Positions 8,579-17,523 of a stretch of 64,000 bases of DNA are shown one piece after another; position 1 is the stretch's first letter; each line of letters begins with the position of its first letter. The position numbers and the translations under genes are program-made. The notes below the pieces were generated by a model. That model saw only the letters and a list, made by a program, of their open reading frames with translations. It ran no database searches and was not told where the DNA came from. The DNA is from Frankia sp. RB7 (lineage in GTDB: Bacteria; Pseudomonadota; Alphaproteobacteria; Rhizobiales; Xanthobacteraceae). Location: the NCBI GenBank assembly GCA_030403585.1, contig JAUEPE010000032.1, positions 1 to 64,000 on the forward strand. The letters run 5' to 3'.

Positions 8579-9030
8579 GATGGTCTCTTTGGATGTTTCG
8601 GACGGCCTGAACGTGCGTTGCGCAGCGCATCATTGGTCCGGAAAACGAAACGTGCCGCCTTTTAAGGGCGGCACGCACCACTATCTTATGCCTGGCATCA
8701 TTGGTGTCAATGCCGCCCGGAAAGCCCCACGAAACGCTGATTCCGTAGTCTTGCGGTGCCAGATTTGCGGGTTTTTGGCCACGGAACATGTGGAAGCGAG
8801 TCGGCGGACTCTTGCGCGTGAGTCACGCCATATTGTAGCGTTTGGCTTGTCAGATACGACATCTCGTGCGGCAGTTCTGATCCCAAGAGTCCTTTGTACC
8901 GGCGTAAACGTTCGGGCGTCTCATTGCGCCCGGCGAGCCTTAAGGGATTCTGGCGGCACGGGTTTTTCGAAGCTTAGGCATTCGTCGTGCCGCCCCAGAA
9001 TGGCAGGCGCGCGGCGAAGGAAAGGGTGCA
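8579..9030. promoter_or_regulatory. Divergent argD-gcrA control region with six GANTC sites
   Basis: This 452-bp gap holds no credible gene. It contains six GANTC sites within 212 bp, at 8739, 8798, 8807, 8820, 8887 and 8946 (first base of each). GANTC is the target of the CcrM methyltransferase, and GcrA acts with sigma-70 at methylated promoters in Caulobacter. Nearer argD lies the inverted repeat CGTGCCGCC (8651-8659)/GGCGGCACG (8667-8675); on the argD strand it is followed by TTTCGTTTTCC, so it could be an attenuator. Confidence 0.6.
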
Positions 9031-9540
9031 ATGACCGTTTTGACCTGGTCCGACGATCGCGTCGAACAGCTGAAAAAGCTCTGGGAGGCCGGACTTTCGG
9101 CCAGCCAGATCGCTGCTGAGCTTGGGAATGTCACCCGCAACGCCGTGATCGGCAAGGTGCACAGGCTCGGCCTGTCCGGCCGCGCCAAGAGCCCGTCTTC
9201 GGCAGCTCCGCGGCCGCGCAAGGCGCGTCCGGTGCAGCACATGATGCGGGTGAGCAGGCCCATCGCGCGCGGCAACACCGCGCTGGCGCAGGCCTTCGAG
9301 GTCGAGGTCGAGGCCGAACCAGTCACCTACGACAACGTGGTGCCGATGAGCCAGCGGCTGTCGCTGCTCGAACTGAACGAGGCCACCTGCCATTGGCCGG
9401 TCGGCGATCCCTCGAGCCCGGACTTCTTCTTCTGTGGCGGCAAGGCGCTCTCCGGCCTGCCCTACTGCGCCCAGCACTCGCGGGTTGCGTATCAGCCGGC
9501 GTCGGATCGCCGGCGCGCGCCGGTGAAGCCGCCGCGGTAG
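9031..9540 (+). CDS. gcrA: GcrA cell-cycle regulator
   Basis: The 169-residue protein opens with the GcrA DNA-binding domain: W-S-D-D-R-V-E-Q-L-K-K-L-W near residue 6, then SASQIAAELGNVTRNAVIGKVHRLGL. A variable basic Pro/Ala linker follows. The C-terminal part (about 115-160) has the conserved Cys/His-containing segment CHWPVGDP ... FFCG ... YCAQHS. GcrA is an alphaproteobacterial sigma-70 cofactor that activates cell-cycle genes at GANTC-methylated promoters. The many GANTC sites just upstream suggest self-regulation by methylation state. Confidence 0.93.
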   Translation: MTVLTWSDDRVEQLKKLWEAGLSASQIAAELGNVTRNAVIGKVHRLGLSGRAKSPSSAAPRPRKARPVQHMMRVSRPIARGNTALAQAFEVEVEAEPVTYDNVVPMSQRLSLLELNEATCHWPVGDPSSPDFFFCGGKALSGLPYCAQHSRVAYQPASDRRRAPVKPPR

Positions 9541-9593
9541 GTATTTTCAGAGTCAGGTTTGGGAGCCGTTGCAATGGCGGCTCAACAAACTCC

Positions 9594-9645
9594 GCTGTCG
9601 TCCCGGCCCCCCGTGCGCAATTGCGCACTAGGCCGGGACGACAGC
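9594..9645. repeat. Perfect 15-bp palindromic repeat between gcrA and phoB
   Basis: GCTGTCGTCCCGGCC (9594-9608) and GGCCGGGACGACAGC (9631-9645) are exact inverted copies. The loop itself contains the palindrome GTGCGCAATTGCGCAC (9613-9628). It separates convergent genes and shares the core GCTGTCGTCCC with the ends of the larger element at 29337-29656. Confidence 0.75.
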
Positions 9646-9669
9646 TGTGATTGTTGACGCAGCTTTGGC

Positions 9670-10377
9670 TTACGCCTGCTCGGCCTTCGCGAACCGATCA
9701 TCGAGCGCATAGCCCGCGCCGCGCACGGTGCGGATCGGGTCCTGCTCGCGGCCGAGATTGAGCAGCTTGCGCAGGCGGCCGATATGCACGTCGACGGTGC
9801 GCTCGTCGATATAGATGTCGCGGCCCCAGACGCTGTCGAGCAGTTGCTCGCGCGAGAACACGCGGCCGGGATGTTCGAGAAAGAACTCCAGCAGGCGATA
9901 TTCGGTCGGGCCGAGATCGATCGGCCGGCCCGAGCGCGCCACGCGGCGCTTGTCGCGATCGAGCTCGATGTCGCCGAACGCCAGGACGGTTGCGAGCCGC
10001 TCCGGGCTTGCGCGCCGCAGCAGACCCTTCACGCGCGCGAGAAGCTCAGGCACCGAGAACGGCTTGACGATGTAGTCGTCGGCGCCAGTCGCCAGTCCCC
10101 GCACCCGCTCGCTCTCCTCGCCGCGCGCGGTAAGCATGATGATCGGCAGCTGCTTGGTGTCGGACCGCGCACGCAGCCTGCGGCACAGCTCGATGCCCGA
10201 TAGCCCCGGCAGCATCCAGTCGAGCACGATCAGGTCGGGGATGTGCTCCTTGAGACGGGTGTCGGCGTCGTCGCCGCGCATCACCGTCTCGACGTCATAG
10301 CCGTCGCCCTCGAGGTTGTAGCGGAGGAGCTCGGTGAGAGCCTCCTCGTCTTCAACCACCATAATGCGTGCGCCCAT
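9670..10377 (-). CDS. phoB: Phosphate regulon response regulator PhoB
   Basis: The 235-residue OmpR-type regulator has a receiver domain (acidic cluster 9-11, phosphoacceptor Asp53, Thr83, Lys105) and a winged-helix domain (about 130-230) with the RTVDVHIGRLRKLL recognition region. It activates Pho-box promoters under phosphate starvation. It is the last gene of the phoR-pst-phoU-phoB series, 22 bp after phoU. Its partner kinase gene phoR is interrupted in this sequence. Confidence 0.94.
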   Translation of the reverse strand: MGARIMVVEDEEALTELLRYNLEGDGYDVETVMRGDDADTRLKEHIPDLIVLDWMLPGLSGIELCRRLRARSDTKQLPIIMLTARGEESERVRGLATGADDYIVKPFSVPELLARVKGLLRRASPERLATVLAFGDIELDRDKRRVARSGRPIDLGPTEYRLLEFFLEHPGRVFSREQLLDSVWGRDIYIDERTVDVHIGRLRKLLNLGREQDPIRTVRGAGYALDDRFAKAEQA

Positions 10378-10399
10378 AGGGTCGTCGCTCCTTAAGGAT

Positions 10400-11116
10400 T
10401 CAAGTATTGGGGACCGTCGTGGCGAAGGTCGTCATATCGCCCTTCGGTCGCTTGTCGGTGATGGCCTGGCCTTCGATCATGTAGAACACGGTCTCGGCGA
10501 TGTTGGTGGCATGGTCGCCGATCCGCTCGATGTTCTTGGCGCAGAACATCAGGTGGATGCAGAACGAGATGTTGCGCGGATCCTCCATCATGTAGGTGAG
10601 GAGCTCGCGGAACAGCGAGGTGCAGATGGCGTCGACTTCCTCGTCGCCCTTCCACACCGCCATCGCCGCCGGCAGGTCGTGCGCGGCATAGGCGTCCAGC
10701 ACCGACTTGACCTGCTGCTGCACGAGGTCGGTCATGTGCTCGAGGCCGCGGAACAGCTTGAGCGGATGGAAATCCGTCTCCAGCGCCGCGACGCGCTTGC
10801 CCATGTTCTTGGCGAGGTCGCCGATCCGCTCGAGATCGGTGGCGACGCGCATGGCGCCGACGATCTCGCGCAGATCCACCGCCATCGGCTGACGGCGCGC
10901 GATGGTGAGCACGGCGCGTTCCTCGATCTTCTTCTGGAGCGCGTCGAGCTCGACGTCGATGGCGACGACGCGCTGGCCGAGCGCGACGTCGCGGCGGATC
11001 AGCGCGTCGACGGAATCGACGATCATGCGCTCGGCGATGCCGCCCATCTCGGCGACCAGGCGCGTGAGCTCCTGGAGGTCGGTGTCGAACGCTTTAGCGG
11101 TATGTTCAGAACCCAT
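10400..11116 (-). CDS. phoU: Phosphate signalling protein PhoU
   Basis: This 238-residue cytosolic protein has two PhoU three-helix repeats, each with a metal-binding E/D-x-x-x-D motif: DLERIGDLAKNMGKR near residue 80 and NIERIGDHATNIAE near 185. PhoU links the Pst transporter to the PhoR kinase and represses the regulon when phosphate is plentiful. The ATG at 11116 (MGSEHTAKAF) is the start; the frame is open further upstream into pstB. It follows pstB by 11 bp. Confidence 0.94.
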   Translation of the reverse strand: MGSEHTAKAFDTDLQELTRLVAEMGGIAERMIVDSVDALIRRDVALGQRVVAIDVELDALQKKIEERAVLTIARRQPMAVDLREIVGAMRVATDLERIGDLAKNMGKRVAALETDFHPLKLFRGLEHMTDLVQQQVKSVLDAYAAHDLPAAMAVWKGDEEVDAICTSLFRELLTYMMEDPRNISFCIHLMFCAKNIERIGDHATNIAETVFYMIEGQAITDKRPKGDMTTFATTVPNT

Positions 11117-11127
11117 GTGCCGTCTCC

Positions 11128-11949
11128 TCAGCCGAACCGGCCGGTGATGTAATCCTGCGTGCGCCGGTCGGTCGGCGACGTGAAGATCTTGCTGGTGTCG
11201 TCGAACTCGATCAGCTCGCCGAGATACATGAACGCGGTCTTGTCGGAAACGCGCGCCGCCTGCTGCATGTTGTGGGTGACGATCGCGATCGTATAGTTCT
11301 CGGACAGCTCCTGGATCAGTTCCTCGACCTTGGCGGTCGAGATCGGATCGAGCGCCGAGCAGGGCTCGTCGAACAGGATCACCTCGGGCCGCACCGCGAC
11401 CGTGCGGGCGATGCAGAGGCGCTGCTGCTGGCCGCCGGAGAGCGACAGGCCGGAAGCGTTGAGCTTGTCCTTGACCTCGTTCCACAAGGCGCCACCGCGC
11501 AGCGCCTTCTCGACGCGGTCGTCCATCTCGGACTTCGAGATCTTCTCGTAGAGACGGATGCCGAAAGCGATATTCTCGTAGATCGTCATCGGGAACGGCG
11601 TCGGCTTCTGGAACACCATGCCGACGCGGGCGCGCAGCAGATTGAGGTCGAGCTTGCCGTCGAGGATGTTGGTCTGATCGAGCATCAGCTGACCGGTGGC
11701 GCGTTGGCCCGGATAGAGGTCGTACATCCGGTTGAAGATGCGCAGCAGGGTCGACTTGCCGCAGCCCGACGGGCCGATGAACGCCGTGACGCGGTTGGCA
11801 CCGAGCGTCAGGTTGATGTTCTTCAGCGCGTGGTGCTCGCCGTAATAGAAGTTCAGGTTGCGCACGGTCACCTTGGGGGGCGCCTCGGGCAGCACCGGCG
11901 CCTGCGGCAGTCCACCGGCCGCGCTCATCGATACGGAAAGATCACTCAT
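11128..11949 (-). CDS. pstB: Phosphate ABC transporter ATP-binding protein PstB
   Basis: The 273-residue ATPase has Walker A GPSGCGKST (59-67), signature LSGGQQQR (170-177) and Walker B ILFDEP (191-196). The PstB-specific FNRMYDLYP stretch follows Walker A, and the LRARVGMVFQKPTPFPMTIYEN region is typical of PstB. It powers high-affinity phosphate uptake with PstCA. Its start overlaps the pstA stop by four bases. Confidence 0.95.
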   Translation of the reverse strand: MSDLSVSMSAAGGLPQAPVLPEAPPKVTVRNLNFYYGEHHALKNINLTLGANRVTAFIGPSGCGKSTLLRIFNRMYDLYPGQRATGQLMLDQTNILDGKLDLNLLRARVGMVFQKPTPFPMTIYENIAFGIRLYEKISKSEMDDRVEKALRGGALWNEVKDKLNASGLSLSGGQQQRLCIARTVAVRPEVILFDEPCSALDPISTAKVEELIQELSENYTIAIVTHNMQQAARVSDKTAFMYLGELIEFDDTSKIFTSPTDRRTQDYITGRFG

Positions 11950-12791
11950 TTTGCGGTCCTCTCGGCGCCAAGGATGCGCGCGCCAATATTCAGGGCAAGA
12001 ACGGTCAGGGTGATGAGCAGAGCCCCGCTCCAGGCCAGTTGCTTCCAGTAGGCGTAAGGGCTCTGCACGAAATTGTTGATGGTGACCGGCAGGTTCGCCA
12101 TCGTCTTGTTCAGGCCGAGGCTGAAGAACTGGTTCGACAGCGCCGTAAACAGCAGCGGCGCGGTCTCGCCGGCGACGCGGGCGGTGGCGAGCAGCACGCC
12201 GGTGATGAGGCCGGAACGGGCGGCGCGATAAGCGATCCGCTTGATCACCAGCGAGCGCGGCAGGCCGAGTGCGGAAGCCGCCTCACGCAGCGGGTTCGGA
12301 ACCAGCAGCAGCATGTCCTCGGTGGTGCGCAGCACGACCGGGATCACGATGACCGCGAGCGCGAGCGAACCTGCGATCGCCGAGAAGCCGCGCATCGGCA
12401 CTACCACCGCGCCGTAGATGAACAGCCCGATGATGATCGAGGGCGCCGACAGCAGGATGTCGTTGATGAAGCGGATCACCGAGGTCAGGCGGTCGTTGCG
12501 GCCGTACTCGGCCAGATAGGTGCCGGCGAACAGGCCGAGCGGCGCGCCGATGCCGACGCCGATCACGGTCATGATCACCGAACCGACGATGGCATTGAGC
12601 AAGCCGCCTTCGTTCGATCCGGGCGGCGGCGTGTTCTCGGTGAAGAGCTGGAAGTTGAGTCCGGCGAGGCCGTTGTAGAGCAGCGTGATCAGAATCAGCG
12701 CAAGCCAGGTGACACCGAAGGCGGTTGCAGCGATGCAGAGACCGCGGATGACGATGTCCTTGCGGCGGCGGCGTGAATAAATCGGGTTCAT
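11946..12791 (-). CDS. pstA: Phosphate ABC transporter permease PstA
   Basis: The product is a 281-residue inner-membrane permease with about six membrane spans. It carries the EAA-type loop EAASALGLPRSLVIKRIAYRAARSGLITG near residue 190, which docks on PstB, and the PstA pattern GGLLNAIVGSVIMTVIG near residue 65. It lies four bases after pstC and overlaps pstB, as expected for a tightly coupled pstCAB unit. Confidence 0.94.
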   Translation of the reverse strand: MNPIYSRRRRKDIVIRGLCIAATAFGVTWLALILITLLYNGLAGLNFQLFTENTPPPGSNEGGLLNAIVGSVIMTVIGVGIGAPLGLFAGTYLAEYGRNDRLTSVIRFINDILLSAPSIIIGLFIYGAVVVPMRGFSAIAGSLALAVIVIPVVLRTTEDMLLLVPNPLREAASALGLPRSLVIKRIAYRAARSGLITGVLLATARVAGETAPLLFTALSNQFFSLGLNKTMANLPVTINNFVQSPYAYWKQLAWSGALLITLTVLALNIGARILGAERTAK

Positions 12792-12795
12792 GGCT

Positions 12796-13794
12796 TCAGT
12801 TCCCCGCCTTCTTTTCCAGCCGCATCAGCATCAGCCGGGCGCCGGCCAGCACGAAGAACGTCAGCACGAACAGCAGCAGGCCGAGCAGGATCAGGCCGGA
12901 CTGGTGCAGGCCGTCGCTTTCGGCGAATTCGGATGCGATCGCCGCCGAGATCGTGGTGCCCGGCGCGAAGATCGATGACGAGATGCGGAACGAGTTTCCG
13001 ATGATGAAGGTCACCGCCATGGTCTCGCCGAGCGCACGGCCCAGCGCCAGCATAACGCCGCCGATGACGCCGACGCGGGTATAGGGGATCACCACGCTGC
13101 GCACGACTTCCCAGGTGGTGCAGCCGACGCCGTAGGCAGCCTCCTTCAGCACCGGCGGCACCGTCTTGAACACGTCGACCGAGATCGAGGTGATGAAAGG
13201 CAGCACCATGATGGCGAGGATCAGCGCCGCGTTGAACAGGCTGAGATAGGACGGCGGACCTGCGAAGATCGCGCCCAGCACGGGGACGCCGTCAAAGATC
13301 TTGATCATGAAGGGCTGGAAGGTGTTGGCCAGGAACGGGCCCAGCACGAAGAAGCCCCACATGCCGTAGATGATCGAGGGAATACCGGCGAGCAGTTCGA
13401 TCGCCATGCCGATCGGGCGGCGCAGCCATTGCGGGCAGAGCTCGGTCAGGAAGATCGCAATGCCGAGACCGACCGGAATGGCGATCAGCATCGCGATGAA
13501 GGAGGTGACGAGCGTGCCGTACATCGGTCCGAGCGCGCCGAGCACGGGCGGATCGGCCGAGGGCGCCCAGCGCTGCGTCCACAGGAACGCGAAGCCGAAT
13601 TCCTTCATCGCCGGGAAGGCACCGACGATCAGCGACAGGATGATGCCGCCGAGAATGAGGAGCACCGAGATCGCGCTGAGCCGCGTGATCCAGTAGAAAG
13701 TGACGTCGCCGAACCTGAACGCGCTCAAGGCCTTGGCGCGATCATATGGTCCGGCGTCGTCGACGATATCGCTCTGAACGGCCATTTCTGCCAC
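12796..13794 (-). CDS. pstC: Phosphate ABC transporter permease PstC
   Basis: This 332-residue permease partners PstA. It has a cytoplasmic N-terminal tail (about 1-35), six or more membrane spans, the ELLAGIPSIIYGMWGFFVLGP segment near residue 140 and the EAA loop KEAAYGVGCTTWEVVRSVVIPYTR near 225. The gene follows pstS after a 184-bp gap that includes a strong hairpin. Confidence 0.93.
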   Translation of the reverse strand: MAEMAVQSDIVDDAGPYDRAKALSAFRFGDVTFYWITRLSAISVLLILGGIILSLIVGAFPAMKEFGFAFLWTQRWAPSADPPVLGALGPMYGTLVTSFIAMLIAIPVGLGIAIFLTELCPQWLRRPIGMAIELLAGIPSIIYGMWGFFVLGPFLANTFQPFMIKIFDGVPVLGAIFAGPPSYLSLFNAALILAIMVLPFITSISVDVFKTVPPVLKEAAYGVGCTTWEVVRSVVIPYTRVGVIGGVMLALGRALGETMAVTFIIGNSFRISSSIFAPGTTISAAIASEFAESDGLHQSGLILLGLLLFVLTFFVLAGARLMLMRLEKKAGN

Positions 13795-13937
13795 GCCGAT
13801 CCCCTGTTTTACCTTACGCCATCTGCATGCCGCCAGTGATGGCGATCTTGTCGACGATTTGTCCCGCGCCTTTCGAGATGCGCCGCCTGAGGCACAGCCG
13901 GAACCCGTCGTGACGGATTCCGGATATCACGCGTGTC

Positions 13938-13967
13938 ACCCGCGCCCCGGCAGACCGGAGCGCGGGT
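13938..13967 (-). terminator. Hairpin in the pstS-pstC intergenic gap
   Basis: ACCCGCGC (13938-13945) and GCGCGGGT (13960-13967) form an 8-bp stem just after the pstS stop codon. There is no T-run, so it is more likely an mRNA-stabilising or partial-attenuation hairpin that keeps the periplasmic binding protein more abundant than PstCAB. Confidence 0.5.
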
Positions 13968-13978
13968 ATCAAGCCAGA

Positions 13979-14989
13979 TCAGCTCTTGATGTCAGCAGCC
14001 CAGGTCTTCTCGATCAACCCGACGACGTTGGCGGGCATCGGGATGTAGTCGAGCTCCTCAGCCATCTTGCTGCCGTTCTTGAAGGCCCAGCGGAAGAACT
14101 TGATGGCTTCCTGCGAGGACGCCTTGTCGGTCGCATCCTTGTGCATCAGGATGAAGGTCGAGGCGGTGATCGGCCAGGACTTGTCGCCGGGCTGGTCGGT
14201 CAAGATGACGTAGTAGCCGGGAGCATGGGTCCAGTCGGCGTTGGAAGCAGCCGCCTGGAAGGTCTCGGTCGTCGGCTGCACCGTCTTGCCGGCGTGGTTC
14301 ACCATATTGGTGTAGGTCAGCTTGTTCTGCTTGGCATAGGCGTACTCGACATAGCCGATCGAGTTCTTGGTCTGGCCGATGTTGCCAGAGACGCCCTCAT
14401 TGCCCTTGGCGCCGACGCCGACCGGCCACTCGACCGCCGTACCCTCGCCGACCTTGCTCTTCCAATCAGCACTGACCTTCGAGAGGTAGTTGGTGAAGTT
14501 GAAGGTGGTGCCCGAACCGTCCGAGCGGCGCACGACCGTGATGGCGTCCGAGGGCAGCTTCAGGTTCGGATTGAGCTTCTTGATGGCCGGATCATCCCAC
14601 TTGGTGATCTTGCCGAGATAGACGTTGGCGAGCGTCTCGCCATCGAACACCATCTCGCCGGGCTTCACGCCCTCAATGTTGACGACCGGAACGATCGCGC
14701 CCATCACCATCGGCCACTGCGCCAAGCCGTCCTTCTCAAGCTGCTCGGCCTTGAGCGGCATGTCGGTCGCACCGAAGGTCACGGTCTTGGCCTGGATCTG
14801 CTTGATGCCGCCGCCGGAACCGATCGACTGGTAGTTCAGACCGTTGCCGGTCTCTTTCTTGTAGGCGTCAGCCCACTTGGAATAAATCGGGAACGGGAAC
14901 GTTGCACCGGCACCCGTAATGTCGGCGGCGAAAGCCGACGTCGATGCGGCGACCAAGCCAGCAGCGACGATAGTTTTGAGGAAATTCAT
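13979..14989 (-). CDS. pstS: Periplasmic phosphate-binding protein PstS
   Basis: The start is placed at MNFLKTIV (14989) because GGAG lies 8 bases upstream; an in-frame ATG at 15001 would add four residues. The 336-residue product has a signal peptide (1-21, SAFA-AD). The phosphate-binding PstS motifs follow: GAGATFPFPIYSKW, the SGGGI loop and RRSDGSGTTFNFTNYL. It captures phosphate and delivers it to PstCA. A Pho box lies about 100 bp upstream. Confidence 0.94.
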   Translation of the reverse strand: MNFLKTIVAAGLVAASTSAFAADITGAGATFPFPIYSKWADAYKKETGNGLNYQSIGSGGGIKQIQAKTVTFGATDMPLKAEQLEKDGLAQWPMVMGAIVPVVNIEGVKPGEMVFDGETLANVYLGKITKWDDPAIKKLNPNLKLPSDAITVVRRSDGSGTTFNFTNYLSKVSADWKSKVGEGTAVEWPVGVGAKGNEGVSGNIGQTKNSIGYVEYAYAKQNKLTYTNMVNHAGKTVQPTTETFQAAASNADWTHAPGYYVILTDQPGDKSWPITASTFILMHKDATDKASSQEAIKFFRWAFKNGSKMAEELDYIPMPANVVGLIEKTWAADIKS

Positions 14990-15088
14990 GCTGGTCTCCA
15001 TACAGGGGAGCGAAGCGCCATCCGCGCCCGATCGCGCTCCCCGTGCCGCCCCTTTAGGAGCGATCGGCTGTGCTTTTACGAAGGTTTC

Positions 15089-15106
15089 GTGACAGTCGGA
15101 TGACGG
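15089..15106 (-). promoter_or_regulatory. Pho box upstream of pstS
   Basis: On the minus strand the site reads CCGTCAT-CCGA-CTGTCAC, two 7-bp half-sites spaced 11 bp apart, as in the PhoB consensus (CTGTCAT-N4-CTGTCAY). It lies in the 132-bp gap between the end of phoR and pstS and should drive pstSCAB-phoU-phoB. Confidence 0.82.
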
Positions 15107-15133
15107 CCTTAAGCCACTGAAATAAATTGCATT

Positions 15134-16432
15134 TCAGATCAAAGGCGCGGGCTTGGCCTGGGGGAAACAGGCGATGAAAGTGGCACCCTGCTTGGGAACA
15201 CTTTCGATCAAAAGACGGCCGCGGTGACGGTTAAGAATATGTTTCACCAGCGATAATCCCAGTCCCGTCCCGCCCTGGGAGCGGCTATCGCCGACGTCCA
15301 CCCGGTAGAACCGCTCGGTCAGCCGCGGCAAGTGCTCAGGCGCGATGCCGGGGCCGAAGTCGCGCACCATGACCCGGATTTCCTGAGTTCCATCAGTGGC
15401 CGGGGTCGCGGTCAGCGACACGATGACGCGTCCGCCGGAGGCGCCGTATTTGAGTGCGTTCTCGATCAGATTCTCGAACAGACGCAGCAGCTCCTCGCGG
15501 TCGCCCGCGATCATGACCGGCGCTTCCGGCAGATGGGTCTCGACCTCGACCTAGCGTTCCCGGGCCAGCGGCTCGAGCCCGTCGGCAACCTGGAAGATGA
15601 TCGGCAGCAGGTCGACCAGGGTGTCCGGCCGGACATGGGCCGACAGTTCCACCCGCGACAGCGACAGCAGATCGTCGATCAGGCGCGCCATGCGGGTGGC
15701 CTGGTTGTGCATGATGCCGAGGAAGCGCTCGCGCGCCTTGGGATCTTCCTTGGCCTGCCCCTGGAGCGTGTCGATGAACCCGGACAGCGCGGCCAGCGGC
15801 GTGCGCAATTCATGGCTGGCATTGGCGACGAAGTCGGCGCGCATCTCCTCGACCCGGCGCAACGGCGTCTGGTCGTGGAAAGTCATCAGCATGCACTTGT
15901 CGGCGCCACCGAAATTGGTCGGTACCGGCACCGGTGTAATGGTCAGCTCCATCCAGCGATCGACCGGCACGTGGTCGAGATAGGTCGTGCGCCGCGCTTC
16001 GGAGGTCGCGATCGACTCGCGCAGGGCCGTGATGATCTCGGGCGAGCGCAACGCGAACTGGGCGAGCTCGTTCTTGCGCAGCGCCGGCGCAAGCTGGGCG
16101 GCGGCGGCATTTAGGTGGATGACGCGGCCGGCGCGGTCGAGCAGCACGGCCGGATCCGGCATGCCGGCGACCACCGCAGCCACCGCAGCGCTCTCGACCG
16201 GATTGACGCGGCGGGTGTCCTCGCGCGAGGCAGCGGTATCATGCAGCCGCCAGGGGATCAGAGCGGCGGCTGCGATGCACAGGAATACCGTCGCCGCCCG
16301 CATCACCGACAATTCGCCGAGCGAGACCACGACCGACAGCGCCAGCGCGGCGGCGATCAGGATGATGGTCGAGTGCCGCAGCCGGTCGGACCAGGGCTGC
16401 ACCGTGGGAGACGAGGGAGCGTCGATCGCCAT
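15134..16432 (-). pseudogene. phoR: Phosphate sensor kinase PhoR, interrupted by an in-frame amber codon
   Basis: Two open frames in the same register (16432-15551 and 15514-15134) together make one PhoR of about 432 codons, split only by TAG at 15553-15551 (codon 294). Upstream are two membrane spans (about 21-61), a PAS domain (about 85-190) and the phosphoacceptor His207 in ASHELRTPL. Downstream are the ATPase N box (ENLIENALKYG), G1 (DFGPGIAPEHL) and G2 (GGTGLGLSLV). Reading continues sensibly straight after the stop (VEVETHLPEAP), so a single CAG-to-TAG change is likely. The upstream product would lack the ATP-binding domain. A sequencing error remains possible. Confidence 0.88.
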
Positions 16433-16467
16433 CGGGGCGGGCTTCTCCTTGTTGCCTTTTGCGCCGG

Positions 16468-17523
16468 TCAGGCGCCGCTGTCGCTGCGCTTTCTCACATA
16501 AGCGGCTTCAGGCGGTGGGCCTGGATCGAGCTTGAGCGCGGCCTGTTGCAGCCGTTTCGATCGGGCGCCGATGATAACCTCGCGAAACGTCAGCAAGATT
16601 ACAGAGATGACGAAGGGCGACAGATAATAGAGGACCCGGAACAGCAGCATGCCGCCGAGCAGCTCCTCGCGGTCCATCTGCCAGAGGCCGACCAGCATGG
16701 CGGCGTCGAACACCCCGAGCCCGCCGGGCGAATGGCTGGCGAAGCCGAGCAGCGTCGCCGAGACGAAGATGACCGCGACCACGACGAAGCCGAGATTGGG
16801 CTCGTCGGGGACCAGCACGTACATCGCGAGCGCGCAGAAGCCGAGATCGATGATGCCGATGGCGATCTGCAGCAGCGTCAGCGGACCGCCCGGCAGCACC
16901 ACGGTCCAGGGGCCGCGTCCGACCACCCGCGGCTGGGTCCAGACCCAGACCACATAGCCGACCAGCGCTGCGAGGATCATCATCGCAACCGTCCGGTTCA
17001 GCCAAGGCGGAAGCATGTCGATCGAGGCGGCCGCCTCCGGATGGTAGGAGATGCCGAGGCCGAGCACGGCGGCATTGCCGAGCCAGAAGGTGAGGCCGGC
17101 GAGGAAGCAGATTTTTGCGACGTCGATCGCGTTCAGCCCATAGGCCGAATAGATGCGATAGCGCACCGCGCCGCCGGTGAAGACGCTGGCGCCGACATTG
17201 TGGCCGATCGAATAGCTGGTGAAGGCCGCGAGCGCGTTGATGCGATAGGGCACCTGGGCATGGCCGATCGCGCGCACGGCGAACAGGTCGTAGAAGGTCA
17301 GCGTGAAATAGCCGGCGCCGACGAACAGTGCGGCCATCGCAATCTGGCGCGGCTCGGTGCTCTTGATCGCCTCGATCACCTCGTTGGTGTCGATGCCGCG
17401 CAGCATGTGGTAGAGCACATAGCAAGCGATGCCGATGACCGCGACGCTGATCACAACTCCAAGCTTATGCAGGATTTGCTTCTGGCGCAGAAACGTCATC
17501 GCCCTGCGTATGGCTTCCAGCAT
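16468..17523 (-). CDS. Flippase-like integral membrane protein (YbhN / UPF0104 family)
   Basis: The 351-residue protein has about eight membrane spans and the pattern of the lysylphosphatidylglycerol-synthase membrane domain without a synthase domain: SYSIGHNVGASVFTGGAVRYRIY near residue 105 and GFASHSPGGLGVFDAAML near 262. Members of this family are proposed lipid or polyprenol-linked flippases. It lies 35 bp upstream of phoR on the same strand, but nothing in the sequence assigns it to the phosphate regulon. The substrate is unknown. Confidence 0.8.
   Translation of the reverse strand: MLEAIRRAMTFLRQKQILHKLGVVISVAVIGIACYVLYHMLRGIDTNEVIEAIKSTEPRQIAMAALFVGAGYFTLTFYDLFAVRAIGHAQVPYRINALAAFTSYSIGHNVGASVFTGGAVRYRIYSAYGLNAIDVAKICFLAGLTFWLGNAAVLGLGISYHPEAAASIDMLPPWLNRTVAMMILAALVGYVVWVWTQPRVVGRGPWTVVLPGGPLTLLQIAIGIIDLGFCALAMYVLVPDEPNLGFVVVAVIFVSATLLGFASHSPGGLGVFDAAMLVGLWQMDREELLGGMLLFRVLYYLSPFVISVILLTFREVIIGARSKRLQQAALKLDPGPPPEAAYVRKRSDSGA

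Noticed and set aside
15134..15514. A separate 126-residue ATPase-domain gene
   Set aside because: It is the 3' half of phoR in the same frame, has no start signal of its own and is better treated as part of the interrupted gene.
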